Source: CAVZQN01 sp963837395 (lineage in GTDB: Bacteria > Acidobacteriota > HRBIN11 > JAKEFK01). From it: 64,000 nt of DNA. The stretch spans positions 1,116,001 to 1,180,000 of the forward strand of contig CAWINI010000003.1 of assembly GCA_963837395.1 (NCBI GenBank), read 5' to 3'. The translations under genes and the position numbers were made by a program. Below, piece by piece: positions 55,073 to 63,543 of the stretch (positions within the stretch are counted from its first letter, which is position 1; each line of letters begins with the position of its first letter). Below the pieces are notes generated by a model. That model was not told the DNA's origin, ran no database searches, and was given only the letters and a program-made list of their open reading frames with translations.

Positions 55073-55138
55073 ACCTTACAATTATAGTATCTAAGCGGTA
55101 GCAGTATTGACATAAGTTCTGGGGGTCAAGTCTCATTT

Positions 55139-56528
55139 TTCCTGTAAAAATGTTGTTCTCCTGAACATGATTGTTTATGCAACTTTTGAATCTTTAACGA
55201 TTCCTTCTTTCAGTGAAATGAGCTGTTTTTGGATTTTGAGATTCATTTGCACTCCACGCCAGAGCCGCGAAGAAGCGATCAATGTTGCAAAGACATATTT
55301 CAAACAGGATTTTTCACTTTGAAAATAAGGAATGATTTTTGTACGTCGTTTTGCTTCTTCAAATAAACGCTCAATGAGATTTGTTGTACGCACCCGAACG
55401 CGATGTTCCGCAGGAAGTTTCAAGCACTGAAGGGTCGCTTCTAAATCTTTTTCAAAGCTTTCCATTGCTGCGGGGAATTTATCTTTGAATCGGTGAATCA
55501 ATCTTTGTCCGGCCGCATATGCTGACTGATACGATTCAGCGGTAAATATTTTTTGGATCATCGGCTTAATTTCATGAATTGCAGCTTTTGGAAGCCGCGC
55601 AAGAATGTTGCGCATCTTGTGAACCTGGCATCTTTGCTTCAATGAATAAGGGAAAACTTCGCGGCACGCTTTCATCACACCTGAATTGCCGTCTAATACG
55701 ATCATGAATGGTTCATTCAGTCCGCGTTCGGTCATGTCATGCAGAAAGGCGAGCCAACTTTCGAAATTTTCTTTGTTGCCCAATGAAAGATGGAGCAAGA
55801 TTTTTTTCCCATCTTCCCGGATCCCATAGGCGGCAAGTACAGCTTCTTTGCTGCGTACTCCGCGCCGGACTTTCCAATATGCTCCATCCATGAATAAGTA
55901 GAGGATTTTTTCTTTGATAAATCACGTTTGCGCCAAGCTTCAAAGTCTGAATGCAATTGATCGCTGATCCGGCTGATGACGCTTCGTGAAATTCCTTCGC
56001 CCGAAAGTATCTCAAGCATCGTTTCTTCAATGTCCCGTACTGAAAGTCCGCGAACCGCAATTTTTAAAATCAACTCATCCAGTTTTTCTGTCCGCCGCGT
56101 GTAAGCTTCCAAAAATGCTGAACGGAAACGCTCCCGGCTTTGGCGTACTTGCGGAACCTTTAATTCAATCGTTCCTTCCCCAGTCCGAATTTTCTTCGGC
56201 TCGTATCCATTGCGATATCCGCGGAATTCTTCGCTCTCTTCGGAACGTTTGTAATACCCACGGCCCAAAAATTCTTGTACTTCTTCTTCGATCGCTCGCT
56301 GCAGCATCACCTGCGCGCTTCGCAAAACAACTTCGCTCAACGAAAGTTTTTTCGCTCTGCGATCCTGCGCAAATTCCTTTACTAACAATTCGCTGGGTTG
56401 TATTCTTTCCATGGTGTGTTGTCCTCCTTTGCCCCTTCCGGATTCCACCGGAAAAGGCCTTTATAAAACTGTTCAGGAGAACAATACACCTTTTCTTTTT
56501 CTCTTCAGAAAAAAACTTTTTACAGGAA
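55139..56528. mobile_element. IS256-family insertion sequence
   Basis: A 1,390-bp element bounded by TTCCTGTAAAAA (55139-55150) and its reverse complement TTTTTACAGGAA (56517-56528). Inside each end is a second inverted copy, TTGTTCTCCTGAACA (55153-55167) and TGTTCAGGAGAACAA (56470-56484). The spacing between outer and inner repeats is two bases on the left and about 32 on the right, so the right end carries extra sequence. I find no convincing target-site duplication. It carries one transposase gene, broken by a frameshift. Confidence 0.8.
55175..56412 (-). pseudogene. IS256-family transposase with a -1 frameshift
   Basis: A Mutator-type transposase of about 412 residues. The first part (56412 to about 55905) has EEVQEFLGRGYYKRSEESEE-like IS256 wording, RGYRNGYEPKKIRTGEGTIE and VRDIEETMLEILSGEG. 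The second frame gives KILYLFMDGAYWKVR (first catalytic Asp), IVLDGNSGVMKA (second Asp), RCQVHKMRNILARLP and FEEAKRRTKIIPYFQSEKS (catalytic Glu). The frames meet at AAAGAAAAAAT near 55905 with a -1 step. That could be a lost A or, less likely, programmed slippage as in IS1 and IS3. The ATG at 56412 is preceded by AGGAGG. Confidence 0.82.
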
Positions 56529-56612
56529 TCTTAAGACATCACCATTTCTGGGTTGAGAAAGATTCTAGAGGTCAAGCGTCTTAAGCTCCAAGGTTGGTTG
56601 AGCCAACCAGTA

Positions 56613-56641
56613 TTGATGTGAATCTGTAAGAATGGTCTAAT
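56613..56641 (+). promoter_or_regulatory. Candidate promoter of the peroxiredoxin gene
   Basis: TTGATG (56613-56618), 17-bp spacer, TCTAAT (56636-56641). Just upstream GGTTGG-TTGAG-CCAACC forms a perfect hairpin that may end transcription from the left. Confidence 0.45.
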
Positions 56642-56668
56642 CTAGACTTACCCAATGAGAGGTGAATT

Positions 56669-57328
56669 ATGACTATAAGAATCAATAGCGATGCTCCTAA
56701 CTTTACAGCTGAAACGACACAAGGAAAAATAAGTTTCCATGAATGGATCGGCGATGGCTGGGCAATTTTGTTTTCACATCCCAAAGATTTTACGCCAGTT
56801 TGTACAACTGAACTTGGATACATGGCCAAACTTGGTCCTGAGTTTCAAAAACGCAATACCAAAATAATCGGAGTCAGTGTAGATCCAGTGTCTGATCATG
56901 AAAGATGGTCAAAGGACATTGAAGAAACGCAAGGCGCTAAGGTGAATTATCCGCTGATTGGCGATCCTGAACTGAACGTAGCAAAAGCATATGACATGCT
57001 TCCTGAAGCCGCTGGCTCAACTTCACAGGGACGTACTGCCGCTGACAATGCAACAGTGCGATCGGTTTTCATTATCGGACCTGATAAGAAAATCAAAGCG
57101 ATGCTCACTTATCCAATGAGCACCGGCAGAAACTTTGATGAAGTACTTCGTCTTTTGGATTCCTGTCAGCTGACTGCTAAACACAAAGTTGCAACTCCGG
57201 TTAATTGGAAACAAGGTGAGGATGTCATCATTGTGCCAGCAGTTTCAGATGCTGAAGCCAAAGAAAAATATCCGAAAGGTTGGAAGTCACCGAAGCCCTA
57301 CATCCGGATCGTTGAACAGCCTGAGTAA
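56669..57328 (+). CDS. 1-Cys peroxiredoxin (Prx6 type)
   Basis: Reduces hydrogen peroxide and organic peroxides in the cytoplasm. The peroxidatic cysteine is Cys45 in HPKDFTPVCTTELGYM. At 219 residues with a long C-terminal extension (VATPVNWKQGEDVIIVPAVS) and no resolving CP motif it is a Prx6-type enzyme. RSVFIIGPDKKIKAMLTYP and GRNFDEVLRLLDSCQ match the family. GAGAGGTGAA precedes the ATG. A secreted methyltransferase starts 10 bp downstream. Confidence 0.95.
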   Translation: MTIRINSDAPNFTAETTQGKISFHEWIGDGWAILFSHPKDFTPVCTTELGYMAKLGPEFQKRNTKIIGVSVDPVSDHERWSKDIEETQGAKVNYPLIGDPELNVAKAYDMLPEAAGSTSQGRTAADNATVRSVFIIGPDKKIKAMLTYPMSTGRNFDEVLRLLDSCQLTAKHKVATPVNWKQGEDVIIVPAVSDAEAKEKYPKGWKSPKPYIRIVEQPE

Positions 57329-57338
57329 AAAATATCCT

Positions 57339-57901
57339 GTGGGGCTGACCTCTGTGCCCGCCTTTTCGCTTATCTTAGTAGTTCTATGCTTTTTCGGGGC
57401 AGGGCTTGCTCTGCCTCAACAATCCCGCCCGAACATCGATATTCTTTACGAGCCATCACCAACTGAAGTTGTTGATGAAATGTTGAAGCTCGCCAAAGTC
57501 CAAAAAGATGATGTTGTTTATGACTTAGGCTGTGGTGATGGTCGTATTGTCATTGCTGCTGCAAAAAGTATGGCGCAAAAGGTCTCGGTGTAGAAATTGA
57601 TCCCAAAAGAATTAAGGAAGCGCGAATCAATGCGAAAGAAGCCGGTGTTGAAGATCAAGTTGAGTTTCGTGAACAAGATCTTTTCAAGACTGACCTGCAC
57701 GATGCCACCGTTGTGATGTTGTATCTACACTATGATTTGAATTTGAGATTGCGTCCAAAACTAATGAAAGAATTGCGGCCTGGTTCTCGTGTGGTTTCCA
57801 GCACGTTTGATATGGGCGATTGCAAACCGGATGTTTCATCGTTAATCAGCGGACGTAATATCTACCTTTGGATAATCCGGAACGCGCGCATTAATTCTTA
57901 G
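57339..57901 (+). pseudogene. Exported class I methyltransferase, one-base frameshift
   Basis: Two frames together give about 187 residues. A hydrophobic signal (PAFSLILVVLCFFGAGLA) is followed by YEPSPTEVVDEMLKLAKV and motif I VVYDLGCGDGRIVIAAA. The frame breaks near 57568: one missing A in GCAAAAAG restores KKYGAKGLGVEIDPKRIKEA, QVEFREQDLFKTD and LHYDLNLRLRPKLMKELRPG to the end at 57901. The start is a GTG at 57339 or 57351. A SAM enzyme behind a signal peptide is odd but known for this family, which may be membrane-anchored. It overlaps the convergent hemerythrin gene by eleven bases. Confidence 0.78.
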
Positions 57902-58601
57902 GCGGAGGCGGAGCAGTGAACTTCGCTAAATCAGCAAGGCCGAGTTCTTTTTCTATTTCACTGATTTGACGCTCCGCATCATCAAAACCATCTTTTCCAA
58001 ATTGTCGATGTTCGATTTCTTCAAACTTGTCACCCATTTCATCCAATTGTTGTTTGCCGAGTGTTTCCTTCCACGCAGGAAAAATGATCGTATCTTCCTT
58101 TGCAGCATGGTGGCGGTACATTAATACGAACGAGTCCAACGCATTGGCTAAGTCATTCACATTTGAATTCAATTTTGATCCTGCGGATACCTTTACAATG
58201 TAATCGGTAATCTCACGACCGCGTTGGTGTTGTGACAACAAGGTATCAACAAATTCAGCGGCGCGGCCTCCAGTTTTTTTCACCGCAGGAAAAATGTAAG
58301 GTTCTTCCAATTGACGTTCATGATAATCTTCACCGAAAGCCTGAAATAGTTTTGCAGTTTTCTGTAAACCGGACGGAGAGATTCCTGCAACATTCGCGCG
58401 AATCTTTCCCGCGGCAAACGTATAAACCAACAATGATCGGCGAAAGATCCCATGCTCACGCATTAAATCTTCAACGGCGGTAACTTCTTCTTCGCTTTCT
58501 TCTTTCTTTAAAGGTGATGATTGAGCACTTACAATGCGATTTAATGCAAATGCAGTGGTAATCCAAAGAAAGTTTCTACGAGTGCGTAATTCGAAAAGCA
58601 T
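57891..58601 (-). CDS. Exported hemerythrin-domain protein
   Basis: A 236-residue protein with an N-terminal hydrophobic segment (RNFLWITTAFALNRIVSAQ) preceded by RTRR, so export by Tat or Sec is likely. The four-helix hemerythrin bundle shows metal ligands: DLMREHGIF, DYHERQLEEPYIFPAV, LLSQHQRGRE and YRHHAAKEDTIIFPAW. A di-iron site that binds oxygen or NO is expected. GGAGG with five-base spacing supports the start. Confidence 0.9.
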   Translation of the reverse strand: MLFELRTRRNFLWITTAFALNRIVSAQSSPLKKEESEEEVTAVEDLMREHGIFRRSLLVYTFAAGKIRANVAGISPSGLQKTAKLFQAFGEDYHERQLEEPYIFPAVKKTGGRAAEFVDTLLSQHQRGREITDYIVKVSAGSKLNSNVNDLANALDSFVLMYRHHAAKEDTIIFPAWKETLGKQQLDEMGDKFEEIEHRQFGKDGFDDAERQISEIEKELGLADLAKFTAPPPPKN

Positions 58602-58646
58602 AATAACCTCCAGAATTTGGACTCATCATTTCCTCCCAGCAATAAA

Positions 58647-59492
58647 CTAATGTGCAATTGCTTGCGGCGAATTTGATTTAACTATTTTTTGTCGTAATTT
58701 TTTTCCATTTCGTAATGCTACAGATCGTTGCAAACTTCTCGGAACGAGTGGCAATAAGTTCATCAACGTCCTGAAAGCAAAACCGGGATAAACGATCGCT
58801 CGATTTTTTTCAAATGCTTTGATTGCTTCACGCGCACATTGTTCTGCAGAAATTCCCATGAATGGTGGAGGCACTCCGTCTAAACGGCCGCCGGCCGCCG
58901 TATCGAATTCAGTTTCAACCGGGCCGGGAGCAACTTCCGTTACAACAATTCCTGCGTCACTCACTTCCGCTCTTAATGCTTCACTGAAACCATGCAGATA
59001 ATATTTCGTCGCGGAATAAATTGCTGAACCCGGCATGATTGCTATTCCTGCACCAGAACCGATGTTCAATACTCCACCTGATTTTCGCTCAATCATTGCT
59101 GGTAACAACCGGCGTGCGATGAAAGTTGGCGCGATAACATTTACACGGATCATGCTTTCAATACGTTGCCAGTCAGCACTTTCAAATAGCTCTGGATCTC
59201 CAAACCCGGCATTGTTTACAAGAATATCGATTGGTCCGGTCTTTTCAATTGCGGAATTCAACATTGATTCAATGGAGGATAAATTGTTTAAATCGCATGC
59301 TTCAATATGGACTTTTAATTCTTTGCGTGCGGATTGTAATTCGCTGCTCAGTTGCTCTAACAACTGCAAGCGTCTTGCTACTAAAATAATGGTTCGTGCT
59401 CTTTTGGCAAACTGACGCGCAAATTCGCGTCCGATGCCTGATGAAGCACCGGTAATTAAAATCGTTCCGTCATTTATCGGTGGGCGTGGCAT
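58647..59492 (-). CDS. Short-chain dehydrogenase/reductase (classical SDR)
   Basis: A 281-residue NAD(P)-dependent oxidoreductase. Motifs: LITGASSGIGREFARQF (coenzyme), VNNAGFG, the catalytic Ser in NIGSGAGI and YSATKYYLHG (YxxxK), then EVAPGPVETEF. Basic residues after strand 2 (VARRLQL) suggest NADP. Substrate unknown. AGGAGG stands six bases before the ATG. Confidence 0.92.
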   Translation of the reverse strand: MPRPPINDGTILITGASSGIGREFARQFAKRARTIILVARRLQLLEQLSSELQSARKELKVHIEACDLNNLSSIESMLNSAIEKTGPIDILVNNAGFGDPELFESADWQRIESMIRVNVIAPTFIARRLLPAMIERKSGGVLNIGSGAGIAIMPGSAIYSATKYYLHGFSEALRAEVSDAGIVVTEVAPGPVETEFDTAAGGRLDGVPPPFMGISAEQCAREAIKAFEKNRAIVYPGFAFRTLMNLLPLVPRSLQRSVALRNGKKLRQKIVKSNSPQAIAH

Positions 59493-59533
59493 TTGATTCC
59501 TCCTAAGGATTAAAACCGCAGAGAATTTTGAAT

Positions 59534-61363
59534 CTATTCCACTGTAACCGACTTCGCCAAATTGCGTGGTTGGTCGACATCACAGCCGCGGCGAACTGCG
59601 ATGTAATATGCGAGAAGTTGAAGTGGAATCACGGTGAGGATTGGAGTCAATAACGGATCAGAATTTGGAATATATAAGATTTCGTCTGCCAGATCGTTGA
59701 CGCTCTTTTCACCTTCGGTTGTTACCGCGATAATTTTACCTTCACGCGAACGCGCTTCATTCACATTGCTGCACATTTTTTCAAAATGGGGATCTTTCGG
59801 CATTAATGCCACAACAGGCATCTTTTCATCGATCAAAGCAATCGGTCCATGTTTCATTTCGCCTGCCGGATATCCTTCCGCATGAATGTAAGAAATCTCT
59901 TTTAGTTTCAGCGCACCTTCTAAAGCGATCGGATAATTGATTCCGCGTCCGAGATACAAGAAATCTGTGGTGTTGTGATATTTGCGAGCCAGCTGCTCTA
60001 ATTGCTCATGCTGCTGCAGGATCACTTCAACCAGATTTGCAATTGTGGTTAAGCCTTGAATTTTTGCAATCCTTTCTTGCACACTCAAAGTATTTCGCAA
60101 TCCTGCCATATAAAGAGAGAACATATACAACGCCGTGAGCTGTGTCGTAAATGCTTTGGTAGATGCAACACCAATTTCAGGACCTGCATGTGTGAAGATT
60201 GCGCCTTCTGTTTCACGCACGATCATGCTGCCGGCAACATTTGTAATACACCCTGTGAGCGATCCAAGTTGTTTTGCTTCACGGATCGCGGCAAGCGTAT
60301 CCGCTGTTTCTCCAGATTGTGTGATTGCAATTGTGAGTGTGTTCGGCTCGATAATTGGTTGCCGATAACGGAACTCAGATGAAATATCAACTTCAGTTGG
60401 AATCCGCGCTAATTCTTCAATCAAAAATTTTCCAACCAGCGCCGCATGCCATGAAGTTCCTGCGGCTACCAGGTTAATCTTCTTAACAGCCTTCAAATCT
60501 TTTTCGCTGAATTTGAATTCATCCAAATAGATTTTGCCGGTCTCCAGCGAAAAACGATCAACAATTGTTTCCCGAATTGCCCACGGCTGCTCAAAAATTT
60601 CTTTGAGCATGTAATGCTTGTATCCGCCTTTCTCTGCTTGAATCGGATCCCAATTAACACGGTGCGGTTCGCGATCAATTGGTTGGCCGGATAAAGTTTG
60701 AATCCGTGCACCATTTGCATTAATGATGGCCATTTCCTGATTATCCAGGAATATGAAATCGCGGGTGTATTGAAGCAATGCAGATACATCCGATGCGATA
60801 AAATATTCGTCTTTACCAACGCCCACGATTAAAGGCGAACCATTCCGCACACCGATAATCGTATTCGGCTCATCTGAACTCAAAATTACAATTGCATACA
60901 CACCGCGAATTTCTTTAAACGCCTTCTTTACCGCTTGCTCAAGATTGCCGTCATAATATCGTTCAATTAAATGCGCAACGATTTCCGTATCGGTCTCAGT
61001 AACAAATCGATGGCCTTGCTTTAACAGCGCATTTTTTAATTCGAGATAATTTTCAATGATGCCGTTATGCACAACTACAATCCGATTTTTGCAATCACGA
61101 TGAGGATGCGCATTTTCTTCGGTGGGACGTCCGTGTGTAGCCCAGCGCGTATGGCCGATACCATATACACCTTTAACCGGATCCGCCCTTAAAACTTCTT
61201 CGAGGTTTTGAAGTTTTCCGGCGGCGCGTCGAATAAGGATTTCACCTTTATTTACAACCGCAATACCTGCAGAATCGTATCCGCGATACTCCAGTCTTTT
61301 CAGACTGTCGATTAAAACCGGAACAACTTCCTTTTTCCCTATATACCCGACAATTCCACACAT
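59534..61363 (-). CDS. glmS: Glutamine-fructose-6-phosphate aminotransferase (isomerizing)
   Basis: Makes glucosamine-6-phosphate, the first step to UDP-GlcNAc. The N-terminal Ntn amidotransferase starts MCGIVGYIG with the nucleophilic Cys after Met removal; RYDSAGIA-type and HTRWATHGRPTEENAHPH blocks follow. Two SIS domains (AGTSWHAALVGKF and SQSGETADT-like ITQSGETADTLAAIREAK) make up the isomerase. The C-terminus DQPRNLAKSVTVE is the family signature. Length 609 is normal. No glmS ribozyme is seen in the 71-bp gap upstream. Confidence 0.97.
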   Translation of the reverse strand: MCGIVGYIGKKEVVPVLIDSLKRLEYRGYDSAGIAVVNKGEILIRRAAGKLQNLEEVLRADPVKGVYGIGHTRWATHGRPTEENAHPHRDCKNRIVVVHNGIIENYLELKNALLKQGHRFVTETDTEIVAHLIERYYDGNLEQAVKKAFKEIRGVYAIVILSSDEPNTIIGVRNGSPLIVGVGKDEYFIASDVSALLQYTRDFIFLDNQEMAIINANGARIQTLSGQPIDREPHRVNWDPIQAEKGGYKHYMLKEIFEQPWAIRETIVDRFSLETGKIYLDEFKFSEKDLKAVKKINLVAAGTSWHAALVGKFLIEELARIPTEVDISSEFRYRQPIIEPNTLTIAITQSGETADTLAAIREAKQLGSLTGCITNVAGSMIVRETEGAIFTHAGPEIGVASTKAFTTQLTALYMFSLYMAGLRNTLSVQERIAKIQGLTTIANLVEVILQQHEQLEQLARKYHNTTDFLYLGRGINYPIALEGALKLKEISYIHAEGYPAGEMKHGPIALIDEKMPVVALMPKDPHFEKMCSNVNEARSREGKIIAVTTEGEKSVNDLADEILYIPNSDPLLTPILTVIPLQLLAYYIAVRRGCDVDQPRNLAKSVTVE

Positions 61364-61434
61364 GGAGTGATATTGTAACTACTCACAACAAAAGAAACAA
61401 AGACTTTCTAAATTTACGGCGTATACTCGCTCTA

Positions 61435-62928
61435 ATGAACAACTCCTTGAAGATATTCCCGGTTCTACTGGCTGCCATCTTTGGTTTCGCGGCAGGTATG
61501 GGCCTCGCCGGCTCGATAATGGGAGCGATCGCAACCGGAATTATTTCGGCTGGACTTGCAGGTTGGTTGATCTGGAAATTTCCGATCATCCAGATCGAAA
61601 AATCAGCTTACACACGTGGCCTGCAGATTTTGTCGATCATTGGAATTATTCTGGCACTTATTCAAGTTGTTCGACTCACCGCTTTCATGGTTGATCCTAC
61701 CAAAGTAAGTTTTTCTACGATTCCATGGAGTGAATGGGAAGCGAAACATTCCTGTTTATCAGCTTACTTTGTTGCTGCTCAATCGGTAACAAAAGTGCCG
61801 GATGTTTACGCTAGTTCTTTGTACTCAATGCCTGATGACAATCCGAATTCGAAAAGAAAGCCACGGATGCTTGGAGTATTTCGTATTGATGTCTATGAGT
61901 ACCCCCCACCATTCTTGATTTTGCCTGGAGTCTTTACATCTCTCACCAATAATTTTCTTAACGTTCGTTTGTTGTGGTTCGCATTCAACGGAATTCTAGT
62001 TTTAATCGCCATGCTGATCATTGCACGTTCGCTCGGACCGATCATTGGAACGCGCGCACAACTGCTCATTCCAGTAGTCTGGGCCGGACTTCCTACAGTG
62101 AACACGTTGCAGAAAGGAAATGTTCAGCTGTTGATTGTATCGCTTTCAATGATTGCGATGCTTTTCATTTCACGGAAGAAATTTTTATCCGGTGGCATAC
62201 TTCTGGCCTTTACAGCCGCAAGCAAGATCTATCCCGGAATGTTGATTGTGTATTTGTTAGTACGGCGTCAATGGCGTGCAATTATTTACACCGCAATAGC
62301 GGGCATTGCTCTTGCGCTCATCACACTTTACGCGTTTGGATTGCAATCGTACGTAGCTTTCCTAAAACATTTACCTGGAATTTTGGGAGGCGAAGCATTT
62401 CCTGCATTTCGCAATGCTGCTGCTGTTGCGATCAATGTTTCAATTCCTGGAATTATTTTGAAAATGAAACTCTTTGGATTGCAAGGCATAGGTTTCGGCG
62501 CATCAAAAATCATAGGATGGATTTATACATTGGTTCTTCTTGCAATAATTTTTTTAGTGGGTCGCCGGAAAAACGATAATGCACTTACGTGGCTCGCAAT
62601 CTTAATCCTTGCAACTTTACGCAGCCCTTTTCTGCCAATATCCTATGCAACTTTTCCACCGTTATGGTTGCTATCATTAATAATTGCTTTTCAATCACCG
62701 ACTCCGAAGACTATGCTTATTTTAATTCTGGGATGGCTTTCTTTGAACATCATTGTTCCGAACGATTCAGGAGTCGATCCTCGACTAACTGTTTTCATTA
62801 TGGCCATACCACAATTGGTCATAATTGCTCTTGCATTGATCGGTTTAAAACAACCTGAACAATCAACAAATAATATTGAAGCCGCTTCACCAAATGTTGG
62901 CCGTTTGATCATGTCCGAAAACGGCTAG
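61435..62928 (+). CDS. Polytopic GT87-family (DUF2029) membrane glycosyltransferase-like protein
   Basis: A 497-residue membrane protein with about ten helices. The GT87 pattern includes the extracytoplasmic region YEYPPPFLILPGVFTSLTNN, the first-loop acidic segment DPTKVSFSTIPWSEWEAK and LQKGNVQLLIVSLSMIAM followed by AASKIYPGMLIVYLLVRRQW. Family members transfer mannose or arabinose from polyprenyl donors outside the membrane; activity here is unproven. It is divergent from glmS across 71 bp. Confidence 0.85.
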   Translation: MNNSLKIFPVLLAAIFGFAAGMGLAGSIMGAIATGIISAGLAGWLIWKFPIIQIEKSAYTRGLQILSIIGIILALIQVVRLTAFMVDPTKVSFSTIPWSEWEAKHSCLSAYFVAAQSVTKVPDVYASSLYSMPDDNPNSKRKPRMLGVFRIDVYEYPPPFLILPGVFTSLTNNFLNVRLLWFAFNGILVLIAMLIIARSLGPIIGTRAQLLIPVVWAGLPTVNTLQKGNVQLLIVSLSMIAMLFISRKKFLSGGILLAFTAASKIYPGMLIVYLLVRRQWRAIIYTAIAGIALALITLYAFGLQSYVAFLKHLPGILGGEAFPAFRNAAAVAINVSIPGIILKMKLFGLQGIGFGASKIIGWIYTLVLLAIIFLVGRRKNDNALTWLAILILATLRSPFLPISYATFPPLWLLSLIIAFQSPTPKTMLILILGWLSLNIIVPNDSGVDPRLTVFIMAIPQLVIIALALIGLKQPEQSTNNIEAASPNVGRLIMSENG

Positions 62929-62975
62929 TAATCCTGCGGATCCTGCACTATAGTAATCGCGCAATTTTTTGAAAG

Positions 62976-63066
62976 CGTGGGCGTCCTCGCCCGCATTAAG
63001 GATCGCAGGCATCTTGCCTGCGGGCTGGAAGCCCGCGTTCCACAATGCGGGCCAGAGCCCGCGCTC
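62976..63066. repeat. Cluster of four GCxGGC palindromes
   Basis: GGGCG-TCCT-CGCCC, GCAGGC-ATCTT-GCCTGC, GCGGGC-TGGAA-GCCCGC and GCGGGC-CAGA-GCCCGC stand in a row, ending CGCTCC. The last unit matches the second palindrome at 52447 and the unit at 23199 in design. This is the richest copy in the window. Confidence 0.8.
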
Positions 63067-63089
63067 CATTTTTTCTAAAGAGGTGCAAG

Positions 63090-63542
63090 ATGACATCGAT
63101 TATGACAATACTTTTGTTACTCGCCGGGATTTTTAGCGCGCAGGCTGATTCTCCAAAAACGGATGCAGAAGTAGTCGCAGCATTAGATACGCAATATCAG
63201 GCTGCAGTTGCTCGCAACGATGCAGACACAATGGATAAAATTCTCGCTGATGATTTCGTTTTAGTGTTAGGAAACGGAACTGTACATTCAAAAGCAGATT
63301 TGATCAAGGAAGCGCGCGCTAAAAGTATTCAGTACGAACAACAAGTTGAAATTGATAACTCCCAAAAAGTTAGAGTCTGGGGCGATACTGCAGTTGTTAC
63401 TGCGAAATTGTGGCTGAAAGGTACGTACAACGGCGAAGCTTTTGAACGAAAACTCTGGTTCAGCGATACTTATGTGCGAACAAAAAGTGGATGGAAATAT
63501 GTTTTCGGCCAGGCATCAATTGCTCTTCCTAAAGAGCCTTGA
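63090..63542 (+). CDS. Exported DUF4440/SnoaL-like protein
   Basis: A 150-residue protein with signal peptide SIMTILLLLAGIFSAQA. The NTF2-like fold is shown by EVVAALDTQYQAAVARNDAD, DKILADDFVLVLGNGTVHSK and TKSGWKYVFGQAS at the end, the typical DUF4440 layout. Ligand or catalytic role unknown. AGAGG precedes the ATG at 63090. The next gene starts one base after its stop (TGAAATG), so the two are coupled. Confidence 0.88.
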   Translation: MTSIMTILLLLAGIFSAQADSPKTDAEVVAALDTQYQAAVARNDADTMDKILADDFVLVLGNGTVHSKADLIKEARAKSIQYEQQVEIDNSQKVRVWGDTAVVTAKLWLKGTYNGEAFERKLWFSDTYVRTKSGWKYVFGQASIALPKEP

Positions 63543-63543
63543 A

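Noticed and set aside
55122..56578. GGTCAAG on both sides of the IS element as a target-site duplication
   Set aside because: The copies are about 10 and 43 bases from the element ends, at unequal distances, so they are not a duplication made by transposition.
61364..61434. Possible glmS ribozyme upstream of glmS
   Set aside because: The gap is only 71 bp, shared with a divergent gene, and no ribozyme core is visible.
23173..63066. Palindromic arrays as a CRISPR
   Set aside because: There are no regular spacers; units are adjacent hairpins with changing stems, and no cas gene is present.
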